A stretch of 64,000 nucleotides of DNA from Aquirufa antheringensis (GCF_004307425.1 NZ_SEWZ01000002.1:598435-662434), one strand, 5' to 3'. Positions 1 to 9,737 are shown, counted from the first letter of the stretch. The notes: generated from the letters alone by a model not told the origin. Program-made: numbers and translations.

Positions 1-261
1 CAACTAAAGCATGCGCGTCCGATTCGTACGGACAACCGGGTGTTCTCGAATGGGAAGACCAATCTAGAAGAGATTCGTCATGTGCAGGGCGTTTGCCGTC
101 AGATGGCCGCCGAAAATCCAGAACATTTCGACTCGGATTTTCATTTTCATGTGTTAGACCGTCGCTATGTGCACGGAGTGCCTTTGGCCTATAAAATCCA
201 ACGTATTCCGCGGATGATTCGAAACCTATATAAACTGATCGTGGACGCGAGTTACCGCTAA
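1..261 (+). CDS. C-terminal part of an unidentified protein, probably polysaccharide biosynthesis
   Basis: The reading frame is open from the first base of the window (caa cta aag ...) to the TAA at 259-261, so the true start lies upstream and only about 86 C-terminal residues are visible. A GTG at position 40 could initiate, but nothing supports it because the frame stays open upstream. The visible part is basic and ends in an amphipathic helix (RIPRMIRNLYKLIVDASYR). I do not recognise a family. The stop overlaps the flippase ATG by one base (TAATG), so the two genes are translationally coupled; a role in polysaccharide assembly, for example as a glycosyltransferase, is inferred from context only. 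Confidence 0.6.
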   Translation, partial: QLKHARPIRTDNRVFSNGKTNLEEIRHVQGVCRQMAAENPEHFDSDFHFHVLDRRYVHGVPLAYKIQRIPRMIRNLYKLIVDASYR

Positions 262-1712
262 TGGAGACCCGGAAAAATGTCTTTTATAATGTGTTATTAG
301 CGATTACGCAGGTATTATTCCCGCTAATCACGTTTCCGTATTTGGCTCGTACGCTAGGTCCAGAGCACGTGGGAGTCTTGAATTTCGCGGAGAGTTTTGC
401 CAAATATTTTGTTTTATTAGCCGCCCTAGGAATTCCTATTTATGGGGTGCGCGAAGTGGCCAAAGCCGCATCAGATCGCACATTGTTAACAAAGACGTTT
501 AGCGAAATTTTCATTATCAATGCGCTAGGGACCTTACTCTTAAGTCTTGTTTTTTTAGTCTTTATTATAGCGGTCCCACAGCTCGCGGCTGAGCAATCAC
601 TGTTCTCTTGGGCGCTGGGCTACTTTATCCTACAAGTCTTCCAATTAGAATGGTTCTTCAGCGGGATGAACCAATTCAAATTCATCGCTATTCGTTCCCT
701 CGTCATCCGCCTCTGCTTCATTGCCGCGGTGTTTCTATTCATCCGAAATACAAATGACTACGTGAACTATTTCCGGATGCAGGTGGGATTAGCCGTGATA
801 TTAGCTGCATTTAATGGAAAAAGGCTATGGGATTTGCTCGATTTTTCTAGCTTCTCTTTTGCAAACCTGGAGCTGAAGAAACACATCAAGCCGATGGCTT
901 TGCTGTTTTTAACCATCTTCACGATCTCCGTTTATTTCTCGCTCGATACCATCTTATTAGGCTTTCTAGCAGATAATGAAAGCGTGGGTTATTATTCCTC
1001 TGCTTTGAAATTAAACCGCCTGTTTATCGGCGTCTTGAGTGCGATTTCGGTGGCGATGTTCCCGGGATTAGTGAGTTTATACCACAAGGGAGAGAAAGAG
1101 GCCTTCGTTTTACTCGTGAAACAGTGTTTTTATGTACTGGTGAGCCTTTCGATGCCTTTGGTGTTAGGAATCGTTACCTGTGCGCCGGAGATCATCCATA
1201 TATTGCTAGGAACAGCCTTTGATCGCGCGATCTTACCATTGCAAATCACGGCGCCGTTGATCTTGATCATCAGTATGTCGGGGATTTTTGGCTTCCAAAT
1301 CCTCAGCGCCGTAGGCAAGGACAAATCCATTCTGATCTCTGCGCTAATCGGGATGTTTATCAGTATTATATTGGCGTTTCTTTTAGTTCCTACGCTGAAA
1401 GAAGAAGGCGCCGCCATCACGATTCTGTTGACTGAATTAGCGGTTTGCATCGCCTTCGTTTTCTTCACTCGCAAGGAGATTTCACTTTCGAATTATACCA
1501 CGGTTTTCTTTCAACAATTGCTGGGGTTGGTTCCGTATCTAGGAATCGTGTTTTTGTTTAAGCTCTTTGTTCCTACGCTATTATTGCGTTTGCTGGTGAT
1601 AGGGGTATTTTCGTTGACGTGGTTTGTGGTGTTACAACTGTTTATCTTGCCGGATACAGTATTCCGTACACAATGGAATCGCCTAGCGGATCGCTTTAAC
1701 AAAGAGGAATAA
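261..1712 (+). CDS. Oligosaccharide flippase family protein (Wzx/RfbX type)
   Basis: This 483-residue protein is almost wholly hydrophobic, with about 12-14 predicted membrane segments, the usual size and topology of MOP-superfamily Wzx flippases. The N-terminus (FPLITFPYLARTLGPEHVGV) matches the family pattern in which a P-Y-LAR-LG motif sits between the first two helices. Known role of the family: moving undecaprenyl-diphosphate-linked repeat units from the cytoplasmic to the periplasmic face of the inner membrane. It starts at the ATG overlapping the previous stop and ends 30 bp inside the opposing GT2 gene. The neighbouring glycosyltransferase, phosphoglycosyltransferase and O-antigen ligase genes support the assignment. 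The exported glycan cannot be read from the sequence. Confidence 0.88.
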   Translation: METRKNVFYNVLLAITQVLFPLITFPYLARTLGPEHVGVLNFAESFAKYFVLLAALGIPIYGVREVAKAASDRTLLTKTFSEIFIINALGTLLLSLVFLVFIIAVPQLAAEQSLFSWALGYFILQVFQLEWFFSGMNQFKFIAIRSLVIRLCFIAAVFLFIRNTNDYVNYFRMQVGLAVILAAFNGKRLWDLLDFSSFSFANLELKKHIKPMALLFLTIFTISVYFSLDTILLGFLADNESVGYYSSALKLNRLFIGVLSAISVAMFPGLVSLYHKGEKEAFVLLVKQCFYVLVSLSMPLVLGIVTCAPEIIHILLGTAFDRAILPLQITAPLILIISMSGIFGFQILSAVGKDKSILISALIGMFISIILAFLLVPTLKEEGAAITILLTELAVCIAFVFFTRKEISLSNYTTVFFQQLLGLVPYLGIVFLFKLFVPTLLLRLLVIGVFSLTWFVVLQLFILPDTVFRTQWNRLADRFNKEE

Positions 1713-2573
1713 ACTAGCGCGCAGCTGGAAATAGGTCTTCCCGTATTCCGCGTACAAATCGATTTGATCCTGAATTTTCACCTTGTTCATATAAGGTAAA
1801 TCCAGATTCGTATACAGGCGTTTCATCGCCGCTTTCCAGGTAGCAAAATCTTTCATCACCGGAACCCCATCGTATAAGGCTAGGTTAAAGTCTAGCAAGG
1901 CTTGTCTTTCCTTAATCTTTCCACCTACTTGCTGGTTTGCGTGGCTGCGGTACTGAAATAGTTTTTCTGGGTTTGCTTTGAGGGTATTTTTTGCCGCAAA
2001 GTAGAGTCCAATCCAGCCGTCGTGCAATAATCCGGGTATCTGGGGGATGTCTTTTTCAAGGAGTTCTGGATTTCGCTTAAAAGCTAATCCCGCGCCCGTC
2101 ACCACATTGTCTACGCGTCTTTCGAAATCCGTTAGTTCAACTTGGCCATATGGAAAACCAATAATATCCCATAAAGTCATCCCATATTGCGTTTCACCTA
2201 CTTCATCAATGATATCTGCATTACTAAAAACGGCATCTGCATCAGGATTCTCTTGGAAAAAGGCCAGCGTCTTTTCGACCTTGTTTCGCAACCAAACATC
2301 ATCCTGATCCGCCAGAAAAATAAGATCCCCCGTCGTCTTGCGTAGGCATTGCTGCATATTAGCTACCGTGCCTAGATTCTTTTCATTAAAGTGGAGCTGA
2401 ATTTGTGGATTGTCGGCTGCATAAGCGGCTAAAATTTCCCGCGTGCCATCCGTCGATCCGTCATCGCAGACGATAATTTCGTGAACGGGAACACTTTGGC
2501 CTAAAATCGAATCCATTTGCGCCTTTAGATAAGCCGCACCCTGGAAGGTGATCATGGAGACGGAGAGTTTCAT
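1683..2573 (-). CDS. Glycosyltransferase family 2
   Basis: The 296-residue protein begins with a typical GT-A fold: LSVSMITFQG, then VCDDGSTDGT (nucleotide-binding Asp pair) and LADQDDVW (metal-binding QDD/DXD motif), followed by a more variable acceptor-binding half. GT2 enzymes transfer a sugar from a nucleotide-sugar donor, here presumably to a lipid-linked repeat unit at the inner membrane. I chose the ATG at 2571-2573; a TTG three codons upstream (2580-2582) is possible but less likely. Its 3' end overlaps the flippase 3' end by 30 bp in antisense. Sugar specificity cannot be predicted. Confidence 0.88.
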   Translation of the reverse strand: MKLSVSMITFQGAAYLKAQMDSILGQSVPVHEIIVCDDGSTDGTREILAAYAADNPQIQLHFNEKNLGTVANMQQCLRKTTGDLIFLADQDDVWLRNKVEKTLAFFQENPDADAVFSNADIIDEVGETQYGMTLWDIIGFPYGQVELTDFERRVDNVVTGAGLAFKRNPELLEKDIPQIPGLLHDGWIGLYFAAKNTLKANPEKLFQYRSHANQQVGGKIKERQALLDFNLALYDGVPVMKDFATWKAAMKRLYTNLDLPYMNKVKIQDQIDLYAEYGKTYFQLRASLFLFVKAIR

Positions 2574-2588
2574 AGGATACAAATGTAC

Positions 2589-3779
2589 TTACTTAGCCCA
2601 TTCAAAAAAGGGAATGCACGGCACTTTTTTGCCTGCGATGTGTAAATCCTCCGTTTGATGGGAGGTAACGAACGTGGTAGAGACTAATTCGACGGTGGAC
2701 ATCGCTTCTTCCATACCAGCCATTTCCCGCGCTAAATTGTCTTTATGTATTTCATGGCATACCTGAACAGCATGGTATTGACCAGCTAACTGGTAAATAA
2801 AATCACATTCGTGGTTTTCTTTATAGTACCAAATCTGATTCGTCTTCCTGCGGATCTCTAAAAAGACTAAATTTTCCAAAATCCGGCCCTTATCTTCGTG
2901 TAGTTGGGTCGAATTCTGTTGTGCGAATTTCGTGTCTATCGCATAGATCTTCTTTTCGTTTACCTGTTGTTTTCTAAAGCTAAAATCAAATTTAGCAATA
3001 CTGAACAGCAGGTAGCTGTCTTCGTAAAATTTGACAAAATTCGAAACGGTATTAACGGACTTTATGCCATAGCTTTTAGCTAACTTATTCAATGTATAAG
3101 GTCTTGCGATGTTATTGAGCAGGTGCAAGGCGATAATCGTCAATTCTTGTACGTTACGAATCCCGTTCCGCACGGCGATGTCTCGTTGAATAATATCTTT
3201 AAATAATTCGGTATGGTAACGCGGTATATTGAAGGCAACAAATTCCGGAAATCCGCCCATTTCGATATATTCTTGGAAGGAATCTGCCGTAGGCATCTGC
3301 TTCCTGAACCGACAAAATTCCCGAAACGAAAAGGGGAATATTTCATGTGTTATATGGCGCCCGGTTAACAAAGTGCCTAATTCTAAACTCAATAATTTCG
3401 CGTTTGAACCCGTGATTGCATAGCGATTTCCTCTCTCTAGCCCTTGTCTAATATAGGCCTCCCAACCATCTATCTGTTGAATTTCATCAAATTGAAATTG
3501 GTGGATAGTGGGCCAAATCTCCTCAATTTTATAAAAATCAGGTACTTCAAAAGTGCTAAAACGAGGATCATCAAAATGAACATAGCCTACCTTACTTTTG
3601 TCTTTGACTAATTGCTTTAACAGCGTACTTTTCCCTGCTCGACGTATGCCGGTCAAAATAACCGCCAAGGGCACGTCTAATCTAATTTCAGGACTACTAT
3701 CTCGATCAATGGTGCCGTCTTGCTTGTTAAAATAAAGACGTTGGTCTTCTAAAAGGGATTTTAGTTCGTCGTGAAGCAT
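2589..3779 (-). CDS. AAA-type ATP-binding protein with C-terminal DUF4143 region
   Basis: The 396-residue protein has a Walker A (TGIRRAGKSTLLKQL, around residue 45), a Walker B (FQFDEIQQIDGW, around residue 95) and a sensor-like AITGSNAKLLS. Its C-terminal half resembles DUF4143, with a PD-(D/E)XK-like ending (ECDFIYQL ... AVQVCHE). The canonical E-x-K of that fold appears here as Q-V-C, so nuclease activity is doubtful. Proteins of this family are common, often multicopy, in Bacteroidota and have no settled function. It sits inside the polysaccharide locus on the opposite strand to the Wzi genes and is probably an unrelated insertion. A second, clearly divergent member lies at 23378-24700. 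Confidence 0.85.
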   Translation of the reverse strand: MLHDELKSLLEDQRLYFNKQDGTIDRDSSPEIRLDVPLAVILTGIRRAGKSTLLKQLVKDKSKVGYVHFDDPRFSTFEVPDFYKIEEIWPTIHQFQFDEIQQIDGWEAYIRQGLERGNRYAITGSNAKLLSLELGTLLTGRHITHEIFPFSFREFCRFRKQMPTADSFQEYIEMGGFPEFVAFNIPRYHTELFKDIIQRDIAVRNGIRNVQELTIIALHLLNNIARPYTLNKLAKSYGIKSVNTVSNFVKFYEDSYLLFSIAKFDFSFRKQQVNEKKIYAIDTKFAQQNSTQLHEDKGRILENLVFLEIRRKTNQIWYYKENHECDFIYQLAGQYHAVQVCHEIHKDNLAREMAGMEEAMSTVELVSTTFVTSHQTEDLHIAGKKVPCIPFFEWAK

Positions 3780-3800
3780 AGCTTACAATAGTTTATATTA

Positions 3801-3833
3801 CAAATATATACTTTTATATATTAGTAATGCAAA
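3801..3833 (-). promoter_or_regulatory. Bacteroidota-type promoter of the DUF4143 ATPase gene
   Basis: On the minus strand the -7 box TATATTTG (fits TAnnTTTG) lies at 3801-3808 and a TTTG -33 box at 3830-3833, separated by 21 nt. The predicted transcript would start near 3795, about 15 nt before the ATG at 3779. The surrounding DNA is very AT-rich. Confidence 0.55.
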
Positions 3834-3861
3834 CTTTAATTTTTTAGTCTTTTCTCCCCTT

Positions 3862-3891
3862 TTGTTCAGCACCGGATTATTCCTAACTTTG
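3862..3891 (+). promoter_or_regulatory. Bacteroidota-type promoter with start codon at the predicted +1
   Basis: A -33 TTG at 3862-3864 and a -7 box TAACTTTG at 3884-3891 are separated by exactly 19 nt, the typical spacing for the main sigma factor of Bacteroidota. The ATG of the Wzi gene follows only 3 nt later (3895), so the transcript is predicted to be leaderless or nearly so. Confidence 0.65.
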
Positions 3892-3894
3892 TTT

Positions 3895-5463
3895 ATGAAG
3901 TTTTTGCTGTCGCTTTGTTTCGTTTTGTGTTTGTTTGGGACTCCAATATGGGCCCAAAACGCCATCCCCGTCGGATTCTCTGACATCGATGAGCAAGTTC
4001 GCAATCTGCAACTCTTAGGTAAAGTAGACGCGAATCAGTCCATGCTGGCCAGGCCCTTTTATTCTACGGGGAAGCAGAGCATGCAAGACTTATATCGTTT
4101 GATCGATCCCTCCGCAAATGATTCTATTAAGAGCTATAAAAAAGGCCTATTTCAGGCTATTTTATTGCCCGCTTCTCTCTCTCAAAAATTGAACACCTCC
4201 CGCCCTTATGGCTGGAACGACCAGGCGATGTCCATCTCGAATGGCTATCAAATGCAGGCCAGTGCTGGTTTTTATGCACGATTTAGCATTTTGCATGTGC
4301 AGTTCAAACCTGAATTTATACATACGGGTTCGGCAGATTATGAAACTAGCGACGCGTGGGGAGAAGTAAATCCATCGTTAGATCGACTAAGTCTAGGACA
4401 ATCTTCTGTACGCTTAGAGGCGGGGGGGATTTCGCTAGGCGTATCGAACCAGAATCTATGGTGGGGGCCTGGACACTATTCTTCGTTACTGATGACGAAT
4501 AATGCGGCTGGATTTCAGCATTACAGCTTGAATACCACACGACCTTTGAAGACTCCGATAGGATCCTTCGAATTCCAATTGATTTTAGGCCGGATGACAA
4601 GAGATTCCTTGCAGGGCTTTGAAAACAATGCCTTGAAAAGACGTGATTTGTCTCATAATCCAAAGAATCGCCAATACAACGGGATCATCCTGACCTACCA
4701 GCCGCGGTTTATGAAAAACGTCTTCTTCTCCGTTTCCCGTTCTTTTCAAAATTACGAGGTGCCACTGCCCAACGCGAAATTTATGAACACCTACTTGCCG
4801 GTGTTGAACAATCTATTCAAGAGCGATTATAATGATGATACACTGAGCAAAGACCAGATTTTAAGTTTTTCCACCCGCTGGTTAATGCCTAAAAATCATG
4901 CCGAAATCTATGCTGAATTTGGCTATAATGATGCCAAAGAAAATTTACGTGACCTCTATTTAGATATGGGTCATGCCGCTGCTTGGATGGTTGGTTTTAA
5001 GAAATTACACCCACTGAATTCAAGGTCATTCATATCTGTGCAAGCTGAGGCAATAAAAATGTCTGAAACTCCCTCATATTTAATGCGTCCAGCAGGGAAT
5101 TGGTATGAACATGGTCAAGTCTATGAAGGTTTTACAAATAATAACCAGATTATTGCGAATGGGGTTGGTCATGGGAATGATGCACAATCTTTTGCCATAA
5201 GCTGGAATCAGGGCTGGACTAAAATAGGGCTTTCTTTTCAACACGTCTCAAATAAGCCATACACCTATGCTGGCGGAAATGCGGTTTGGCTTAGAGATAC
5301 TAAATGGGATGATTTTGCCTTTGGGTTTCAAGGGGGATATCGCTATAAAAAATTGTTATTCACAGGTGATTTTAAATGGGTGAATTCTTCGAATTATTTA
5401 TGGGAAAAGGATCATTCGAAATCAAACCTGTATGCTTTCATTAACACGATATTTTTATGGTAA
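3895..5463 (+). CDS. Capsule assembly Wzi family protein (copy 1)
   Basis: The ATG at 3895 opens a clear signal peptide (KFLLSLCFVLCLFGTPIWAQ); an upstream TTG at 3862 is rejected because it lies in the promoter -33 box. The mature protein of about 500 residues shows the signature shared by all three Wzi genes here: GQSSVRLEAGGISLGVS, NLWWGPG, a Leu-rich TNNAAGF stretch and TPIGSFEFQ. Wzi proteins are outer membrane beta-barrels that anchor capsule or exopolysaccharide at the cell surface. The last third (from about 4900) is noticeably more AT-rich than the first two thirds, which hints at recombination within the gene. It overlaps the next Wzi gene by 7 bp. Confidence 0.87.
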   Translation: MKFLLSLCFVLCLFGTPIWAQNAIPVGFSDIDEQVRNLQLLGKVDANQSMLARPFYSTGKQSMQDLYRLIDPSANDSIKSYKKGLFQAILLPASLSQKLNTSRPYGWNDQAMSISNGYQMQASAGFYARFSILHVQFKPEFIHTGSADYETSDAWGEVNPSLDRLSLGQSSVRLEAGGISLGVSNQNLWWGPGHYSSLLMTNNAAGFQHYSLNTTRPLKTPIGSFEFQLILGRMTRDSLQGFENNALKRRDLSHNPKNRQYNGIILTYQPRFMKNVFFSVSRSFQNYEVPLPNAKFMNTYLPVLNNLFKSDYNDDTLSKDQILSFSTRWLMPKNHAEIYAEFGYNDAKENLRDLYLDMGHAAAWMVGFKKLHPLNSRSFISVQAEAIKMSETPSYLMRPAGNWYEHGQVYEGFTNNNQIIANGVGHGNDAQSFAISWNQGWTKIGLSFQHVSNKPYTYAGGNAVWLRDTKWDDFAFGFQGGYRYKKLLFTGDFKWVNSSNYLWEKDHSKSNLYAFINTIFLW

Positions 5464-7088
5464 AGTATATAGTAGGTCTTTTGCTGGTTACGTGTTCTTT
5501 ATTCGGTCAGACGACTTTATTGGATGATATTTCATTGACAGATGCTCTAAGGAATGCTCAATTAATGAATGGTGCAGATTCTTTAAAATACCAGAACCAA
5601 TCTTTTATGATTCGTTCCACATCAGCATTACAAGAACTAGAGTCGGTGGCATTGAAAAAGTCATTTCAGCTTGAGAATATTAGTTTTAGCCATACAGTAC
5701 AAAATAATAATGTGATGCCTTTAGGTTATAATGAAGGGACATTATATCCGGCAGTTGGTTTTCAACGTCGGTGGAGCCTAGGGGTTCATTTACGATGGAA
5801 ATTCTTAGACATTAACTTGCAGCCAGAATGGGTGATCGCGGAAAACTCTCCACCGCCTGTTTTTATTGGGAATCCACAAGACGGGAATTATATTACGAGG
5901 ATATTTTTCATGATAAATAATCAAATTGATTATTATAGTCAATTTGGAGAAGCTCCTTTGAAAACCTTTTTTCCTGGTCAATCTAGAATTGCATTCCAGC
6001 TAAAGAATATTTCAACGGGAATATCAACCGAAAATAATTGGTGGGGGCCAGGATTTAAAAATAGCTTGATGATGACCAATGAAGCATCTGGGTTTTTACA
6101 TTATTTTTTGCAAACACGCAAGCCGGTAATTACTCCTGTTGGCTCATTTGAAGGGAAAGGAATCGTAGGTATGCTAGAAAATCCTAGTATGCTATCACCT
6201 GAGGACAAGTATTTTAGACCGCTATGGGCTGGAGGCATTGAAAATAAGAATAATTCAGTGAGAATGCTGAAGGCATTTATGGTCAATTGGCAACCCAAGT
6301 GGGTGCCTAATTTCTATTTAGGCTATTCTTTTGCGCAGCAAAATTACTTCACGAATGATGGGCCACAATCGGGGAAACCATTTGTGGAGAATCCAAAAAT
6401 GCAATTAGGGGCATTTCTTTTCCGATTTGCTCTTCCTAGGGATCATGCTGAATTTTTTGGAGAATTTGGTCAACCAGATAAACTAGTGGGTCCGTCGAGC
6501 TTCTTTGGAGATTCTACTAAAACAGGGTTTATTATAGGTGGTCGTAAGCTTTTCCCTTTAGGAAAAAGAAAGAAATCATTTATCGAATTTGAAATTGAAT
6601 TTGCACAATTACAATTAATGAATCCGGCTTTAGTCATCAAGGCAACGGCCGGAGAACCCAATCGTTTTAGCTGGTATACTAGCACTGAAGTACGTCAAGG
6701 ATATACACAAAATGCTAAATTACTGGGGGCATCTATTGGGCCGGGATCGAATAGTCAAACAATCAATTTAAGCTGGCATAGAGGTAACAATTTAATCAGA
6801 CTACATGCGGAAAGATTAGTGAAAAATAATGATTTTTATGTGTATCAATATTATGGTAGCGGCTACACAAATCGCTATTGGGTCAATTTGATGACTGGGG
6901 TAGAGGCGCAGATACAAGTAAGAAAATATGTACTTTTGGGCGGATCAGTATTCCAAACTTCAGTCAATAATTATATGTGGGTGAGAATAGAAGATGGCTC
7001 TGGCTGGTCAGATTCATCAACCAAATCCGATTATACGAATTTACAATGGCAAGCATCAATAAAATATAATCTTCATGGAAGCCGTTAA
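5457..7088 (+). CDS. Capsule assembly Wzi family protein (copy 2)
   Basis: The 543-residue protein starts with the signal peptide VKYIVGLLLVTCSLFGQ and carries the Wzi signature GQSRIAFQLKNISTGIS, NNWWGPGFKNSLMMTN and TPVGSFEGKG, then alternating beta-strand-like segments typical of a barrel, including the late motif GASIGPGSNSQTINLSW. It overlaps the preceding Wzi by 7 bp and the following ligase by 14 bp, so the three genes form one transcription unit. The DNA is AT-rich compared with the flanking wcaJ-like and third Wzi genes. Expected role: outer-membrane surface assembly or anchoring of the glycan; why two tandem copies are needed is unknown. Confidence 0.86.
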   Translation: MVKYIVGLLLVTCSLFGQTTLLDDISLTDALRNAQLMNGADSLKYQNQSFMIRSTSALQELESVALKKSFQLENISFSHTVQNNNVMPLGYNEGTLYPAVGFQRRWSLGVHLRWKFLDINLQPEWVIAENSPPPVFIGNPQDGNYITRIFFMINNQIDYYSQFGEAPLKTFFPGQSRIAFQLKNISTGISTENNWWGPGFKNSLMMTNEASGFLHYFLQTRKPVITPVGSFEGKGIVGMLENPSMLSPEDKYFRPLWAGGIENKNNSVRMLKAFMVNWQPKWVPNFYLGYSFAQQNYFTNDGPQSGKPFVENPKMQLGAFLFRFALPRDHAEFFGEFGQPDKLVGPSSFFGDSTKTGFIIGGRKLFPLGKRKKSFIEFEIEFAQLQLMNPALVIKATAGEPNRFSWYTSTEVRQGYTQNAKLLGASIGPGSNSQTINLSWHRGNNLIRLHAERLVKNNDFYVYQYYGSGYTNRYWVNLMTGVEAQIQVRKYVLLGGSVFQTSVNNYMWVRIEDGSGWSDSSTKSDYTNLQWQASIKYNLHGSR

Positions 7089-8328
7089 AAAGCTGTATTT
7101 ACAGGCTTATTTTTTTGTAATGGCTTTATACGTATTCTTTAACAAAGGAATTGCCTACAGTTTTTTTGCCGAAGCGATTTGGGTAGGCGGATTTATCATT
7201 CTATTTATTACTCGTAAAGACTATACGTTCGGCTGGGATAAGCGGACAAAAATTCTGGCATTTTTCCTCCTAATAATGGTAGGTTACATTGCTTGGGGTT
7301 TGCGCTCCTATACGCTCTTCGATGTGATAAGAGATTCGTTTATAATTCAATACGCCTGGTTTGCCTTCTTTGTCTTTTTATTTAAGGATTACCAACAAAA
7401 AATGTGGGAATACCTGATTTTAATATACACATGGTTTCCCCTGTTTGCTTTTTTTAATTTTTACATTCAAAATTTTTCCGAATTTTTTGATAACCGCGTT
7501 TTGTTTGGTTCCGTGCCTTTCGCCCTCTATAAATATGGCGATATGGGGGTGCATTTATTAATTTCGACCCTTGTATTAATTCTATTTTTAAGCCATCGTT
7601 CATTTCGTTTTCAATTAATCATGGCCATTGCCATTGCATTAAACTTACTGATAATTACGGCCTATTCTAGGTCTGGTATGCTCGCTTATTCTATAGGCTT
7701 AGGACTGTTTGCCTATTTTACCAAACAACATGAAATACGGACACAATTAAAACAATACGCCCGCTTTTTACCTTTGGTGTTACTTATTGTACTCCCCTTA
7801 TATGCTTCTATTAAAGTGAAAGATAATTTCCAAGGAAGAAAAGTAGGAATGGATCAATTGGTCGAAAATGTAGGATCTATTTTTGGGGTAGGGAAAGATG
7901 CTACTTTAGAAGATAATAAAATTTGGCGTTTAGTATGGTGGGCGAACATTTTGGATTACAGTACTAGTCCGGAATTTGCGTTACAAGGGAAGGGATTTGG
8001 AATGAGTTTGGCGGAGAGCGATGTCATTACAACTGATTCTGAAGACCTACGGTCGCCACACAATTTTAATTTAACGATATTAGCTAGATTTGGTTGGCCA
8101 CTATTTTTATTATGGTCCTATTGGCTTTTTTGTCTATTCAAGCCTATGTTTCAAAGGAAGTTAACTGATCGCCAGCTGATGATATCCTGTGTGCTTTTTA
8201 CTTTTTGGCTAAATGGTAGTTTTGATGTTTTTCTAGAAGGACCTATGGGTGCATTCCCATTTTGGACTTGGGTAGGGTTGTATTTACTGGGAGATTTTTT
8301 CCCTGAGCCTTCAGTTTCAAAAGTTTAG
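7075..8328 (+). CDS. O-antigen ligase/polymerase family membrane protein (Wzy/WaaL-like)
   Basis: The 417-residue protein has about ten predicted membrane helices. Near the C-terminal end lies a large periplasmic loop that includes GKGFGMSLAES and PHNFNLTILARFGWP; the H-N in SPHNF followed by a late helix block is the usual mark of the O-antigen ligase (Wzy_C) superfamily. Such proteins polymerise or ligate lipid-linked repeat units on the periplasmic side of the inner membrane. The ATG lies inside the preceding Wzi gene (14-bp overlap). The stop codon interleaves with that of the opposing phosphoglycosyltransferase gene (shared TTAG). Whether it acts as polymerase or ligase cannot be decided from sequence. 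Confidence 0.8.
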   Translation: MEAVKKLYLQAYFFVMALYVFFNKGIAYSFFAEAIWVGGFIILFITRKDYTFGWDKRTKILAFFLLIMVGYIAWGLRSYTLFDVIRDSFIIQYAWFAFFVFLFKDYQQKMWEYLILIYTWFPLFAFFNFYIQNFSEFFDNRVLFGSVPFALYKYGDMGVHLLISTLVLILFLSHRSFRFQLIMAIAIALNLLIITAYSRSGMLAYSIGLGLFAYFTKQHEIRTQLKQYARFLPLVLLIVLPLYASIKVKDNFQGRKVGMDQLVENVGSIFGVGKDATLEDNKIWRLVWWANILDYSTSPEFALQGKGFGMSLAESDVITTDSEDLRSPHNFNLTILARFGWPLFLLWSYWLFCLFKPMFQRKLTDRQLMISCVLFTFWLNGSFDVFLEGPMGAFPFWTWVGLYLLGDFFPEPSVSKV

Positions 8329-9713
8329 TACGCGTTCTGGTCGCCCCTGAAGAAGTTAATGACGGTCTGGAGGATGATTTGGCAATCTAACCAAAACGAC
8401 CAGCGGTGAATATAACTCAAATCAAAGTCTACGCGATCCTGCATATCTTCCGTCGTCCGCGTTTCCCCTCTGCACCCATTTACCTGCGCCCAGCCGCTAA
8501 TTCCCGGCAAAACGATGTGGCGTAGCATGTAATTATCCACGGTATTCATCGATTCGATATTCAGGGGAGTCGGGTGCGGACGCGGTCCCACGACAGACAT
8601 ATTGCCGATTAATACATTCCAAAACTGCGGTATTTCATCCAAATTCGTCTTGCGCAAGAAGGCCCCAATACGCGTAATGCGCGGATCATCTTTTTGCGCC
8701 TGCTGGTAATTTCCCTCTGCATCTACGTCCTCACTTTCCTGCACCATCGTGCGGAATTTATAGCAAATCAAGGTCTCATTATTCAGTCCCCAGCGTTCTT
8801 GTTTGAAGATGACAGGCCCTTTGGACGTCAACTTAATCAACAAGGCGATCAGTGGAAATAGAATCAGGCCAAAAGTCAGGAAGAACACCAGCGAGAACGT
8901 CACATCAAAAATGCGCTTCAAAATTCGGTTCTCCAAACGATCCAGCGGTAGACGTCCCACGTTCATCACGGGCACTTGTCCGATCGTTTGAATGCTGACC
9001 GAGGAGGTCGCATATTGTTTGAAGTCAGGCAAAATACGGACTTTGGTCCGGTAATAATCACAAATACTGATGCAGCGCTGAATGGTCGAATAGTCGTCCG
9101 TAGGCAAGGCAATCACGACTTCGTCCACGTAGCGCGACTTCAAAATCAAGTCCAGCTGGCTGATTTTGCCTAAATAATCACAACCTGGAATATTGTTCAT
9201 CTCGTCATCAATCAGGCCCTCGACCTTATAACCGTAGTAATAATACTTCTGTACCGTATCGTAAAAATTCTTCGCCGCGGCGGTCGCACCCACTAATAAA
9301 ACCACGTCATTCATCCGTCCTTGGTAAAAAGCAGCGTGGCGATTCTTCCGTAAAATGTATTTGGTGATGGCCGCTAAAAGGAAATTAGCGCTAATAAAAT
9401 AGGCAAAGAAGTGGAAATCATAGGCCCCAGTCGGCTTCAAAAAGAAGAGACTGGAACTGAGCAAAATCGTAAATAAAATCAGGTGGTAAACGATGAAAAT
9501 GATCTCCTCCGCAAACTTATTCGAGCGTCGATCCGCATACAATTTCGAAAAAGAGGAGACAAAATACCACAATACGAGCGAAAGCAGGCCAAAAGCCGGA
9601 TTCCATTGATCTATATGCCCCGTATTCCAAAGCGCAAGCGAATAGGCTGCAATGACCACAAGGGCATCGTTCACATAGCGAATCAGCGCAAAACGGTTGG
9701 ACTTTTTGTTCAT
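8325..9713 (-). CDS. Undecaprenyl-phosphate sugar phosphotransferase (WcaJ/WbaP-type initiating enzyme)
   Basis: The 462-residue protein has N-terminal membrane helices, a central CoA-binding/Rossmann-like region ([28 protein letters not shown]), one further helix (around residue 280), and the bacterial sugar transferase domain with [46 protein letters not shown] and [14 protein letters not shown]. These are the hallmark motifs of polyisoprenyl-phosphate hexose-1-phosphate transferases, which start repeat-unit synthesis on undecaprenyl phosphate. I chose the ATG at 9711-9713 over GTG at 9726-9728 because a -7 promoter box at 9730-9737 would put the transcript start at or after that GTG. The sugar is probably glucose or galactose. 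Confidence 0.9.
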   Translation of the reverse strand: MNKKSNRFALIRYVNDALVVIAAYSLALWNTGHIDQWNPAFGLLSLVLWYFVSSFSKLYADRRSNKFAEEIIFIVYHLILFTILLSSSLFFLKPTGAYDFHFFAYFISANFLLAAITKYILRKNRHAAFYQGRMNDVVLLVGATAAAKNFYDTVQKYYYYGYKVEGLIDDEMNNIPGCDYLGKISQLDLILKSRYVDEVVIALPTDDYSTIQRCISICDYYRTKVRILPDFKQYATSSVSIQTIGQVPVMNVGRLPLDRLENRILKRIFDVTFSLVFFLTFGLILFPLIALLIKLTSKGPVIFKQERWGLNNETLICYKFRTMVQESEDVDAEGNYQQAQKDDPRITRIGAFLRKTNLDEIPQFWNVLIGNMSVVGPRPHPTPLNIESMNTVDNYMLRHIVLPGISGWAQVNGCRGETRTTEDMQDRVDFDLSYIHRWSFWLDCQIILQTVINFFRGDQNAY

Positions 9714-9729
9714 CGAAATCTTTATCACC

Positions 9730-9737
9730 CAAATTTA
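9730..9737 (-). promoter_or_regulatory. -7 promoter box for the phosphoglycosyltransferase gene
   Basis: The minus strand reads TAAATTTG, an exact match to TAnnTTTG, 16 nt before the ATG. No convincing -33 TTG is present at the right distance. It faces a similar box on the plus strand at 9760-9767, making a compact divergent promoter region. Confidence 0.45.

Noticed and set aside
2589..3779. DUF4143 ATPase as a defence nuclease
   Set aside because: The PD-(D/E)XK-like site is degenerate (Q-V-C in place of E-x-K) and no other defence genes are adjacent.
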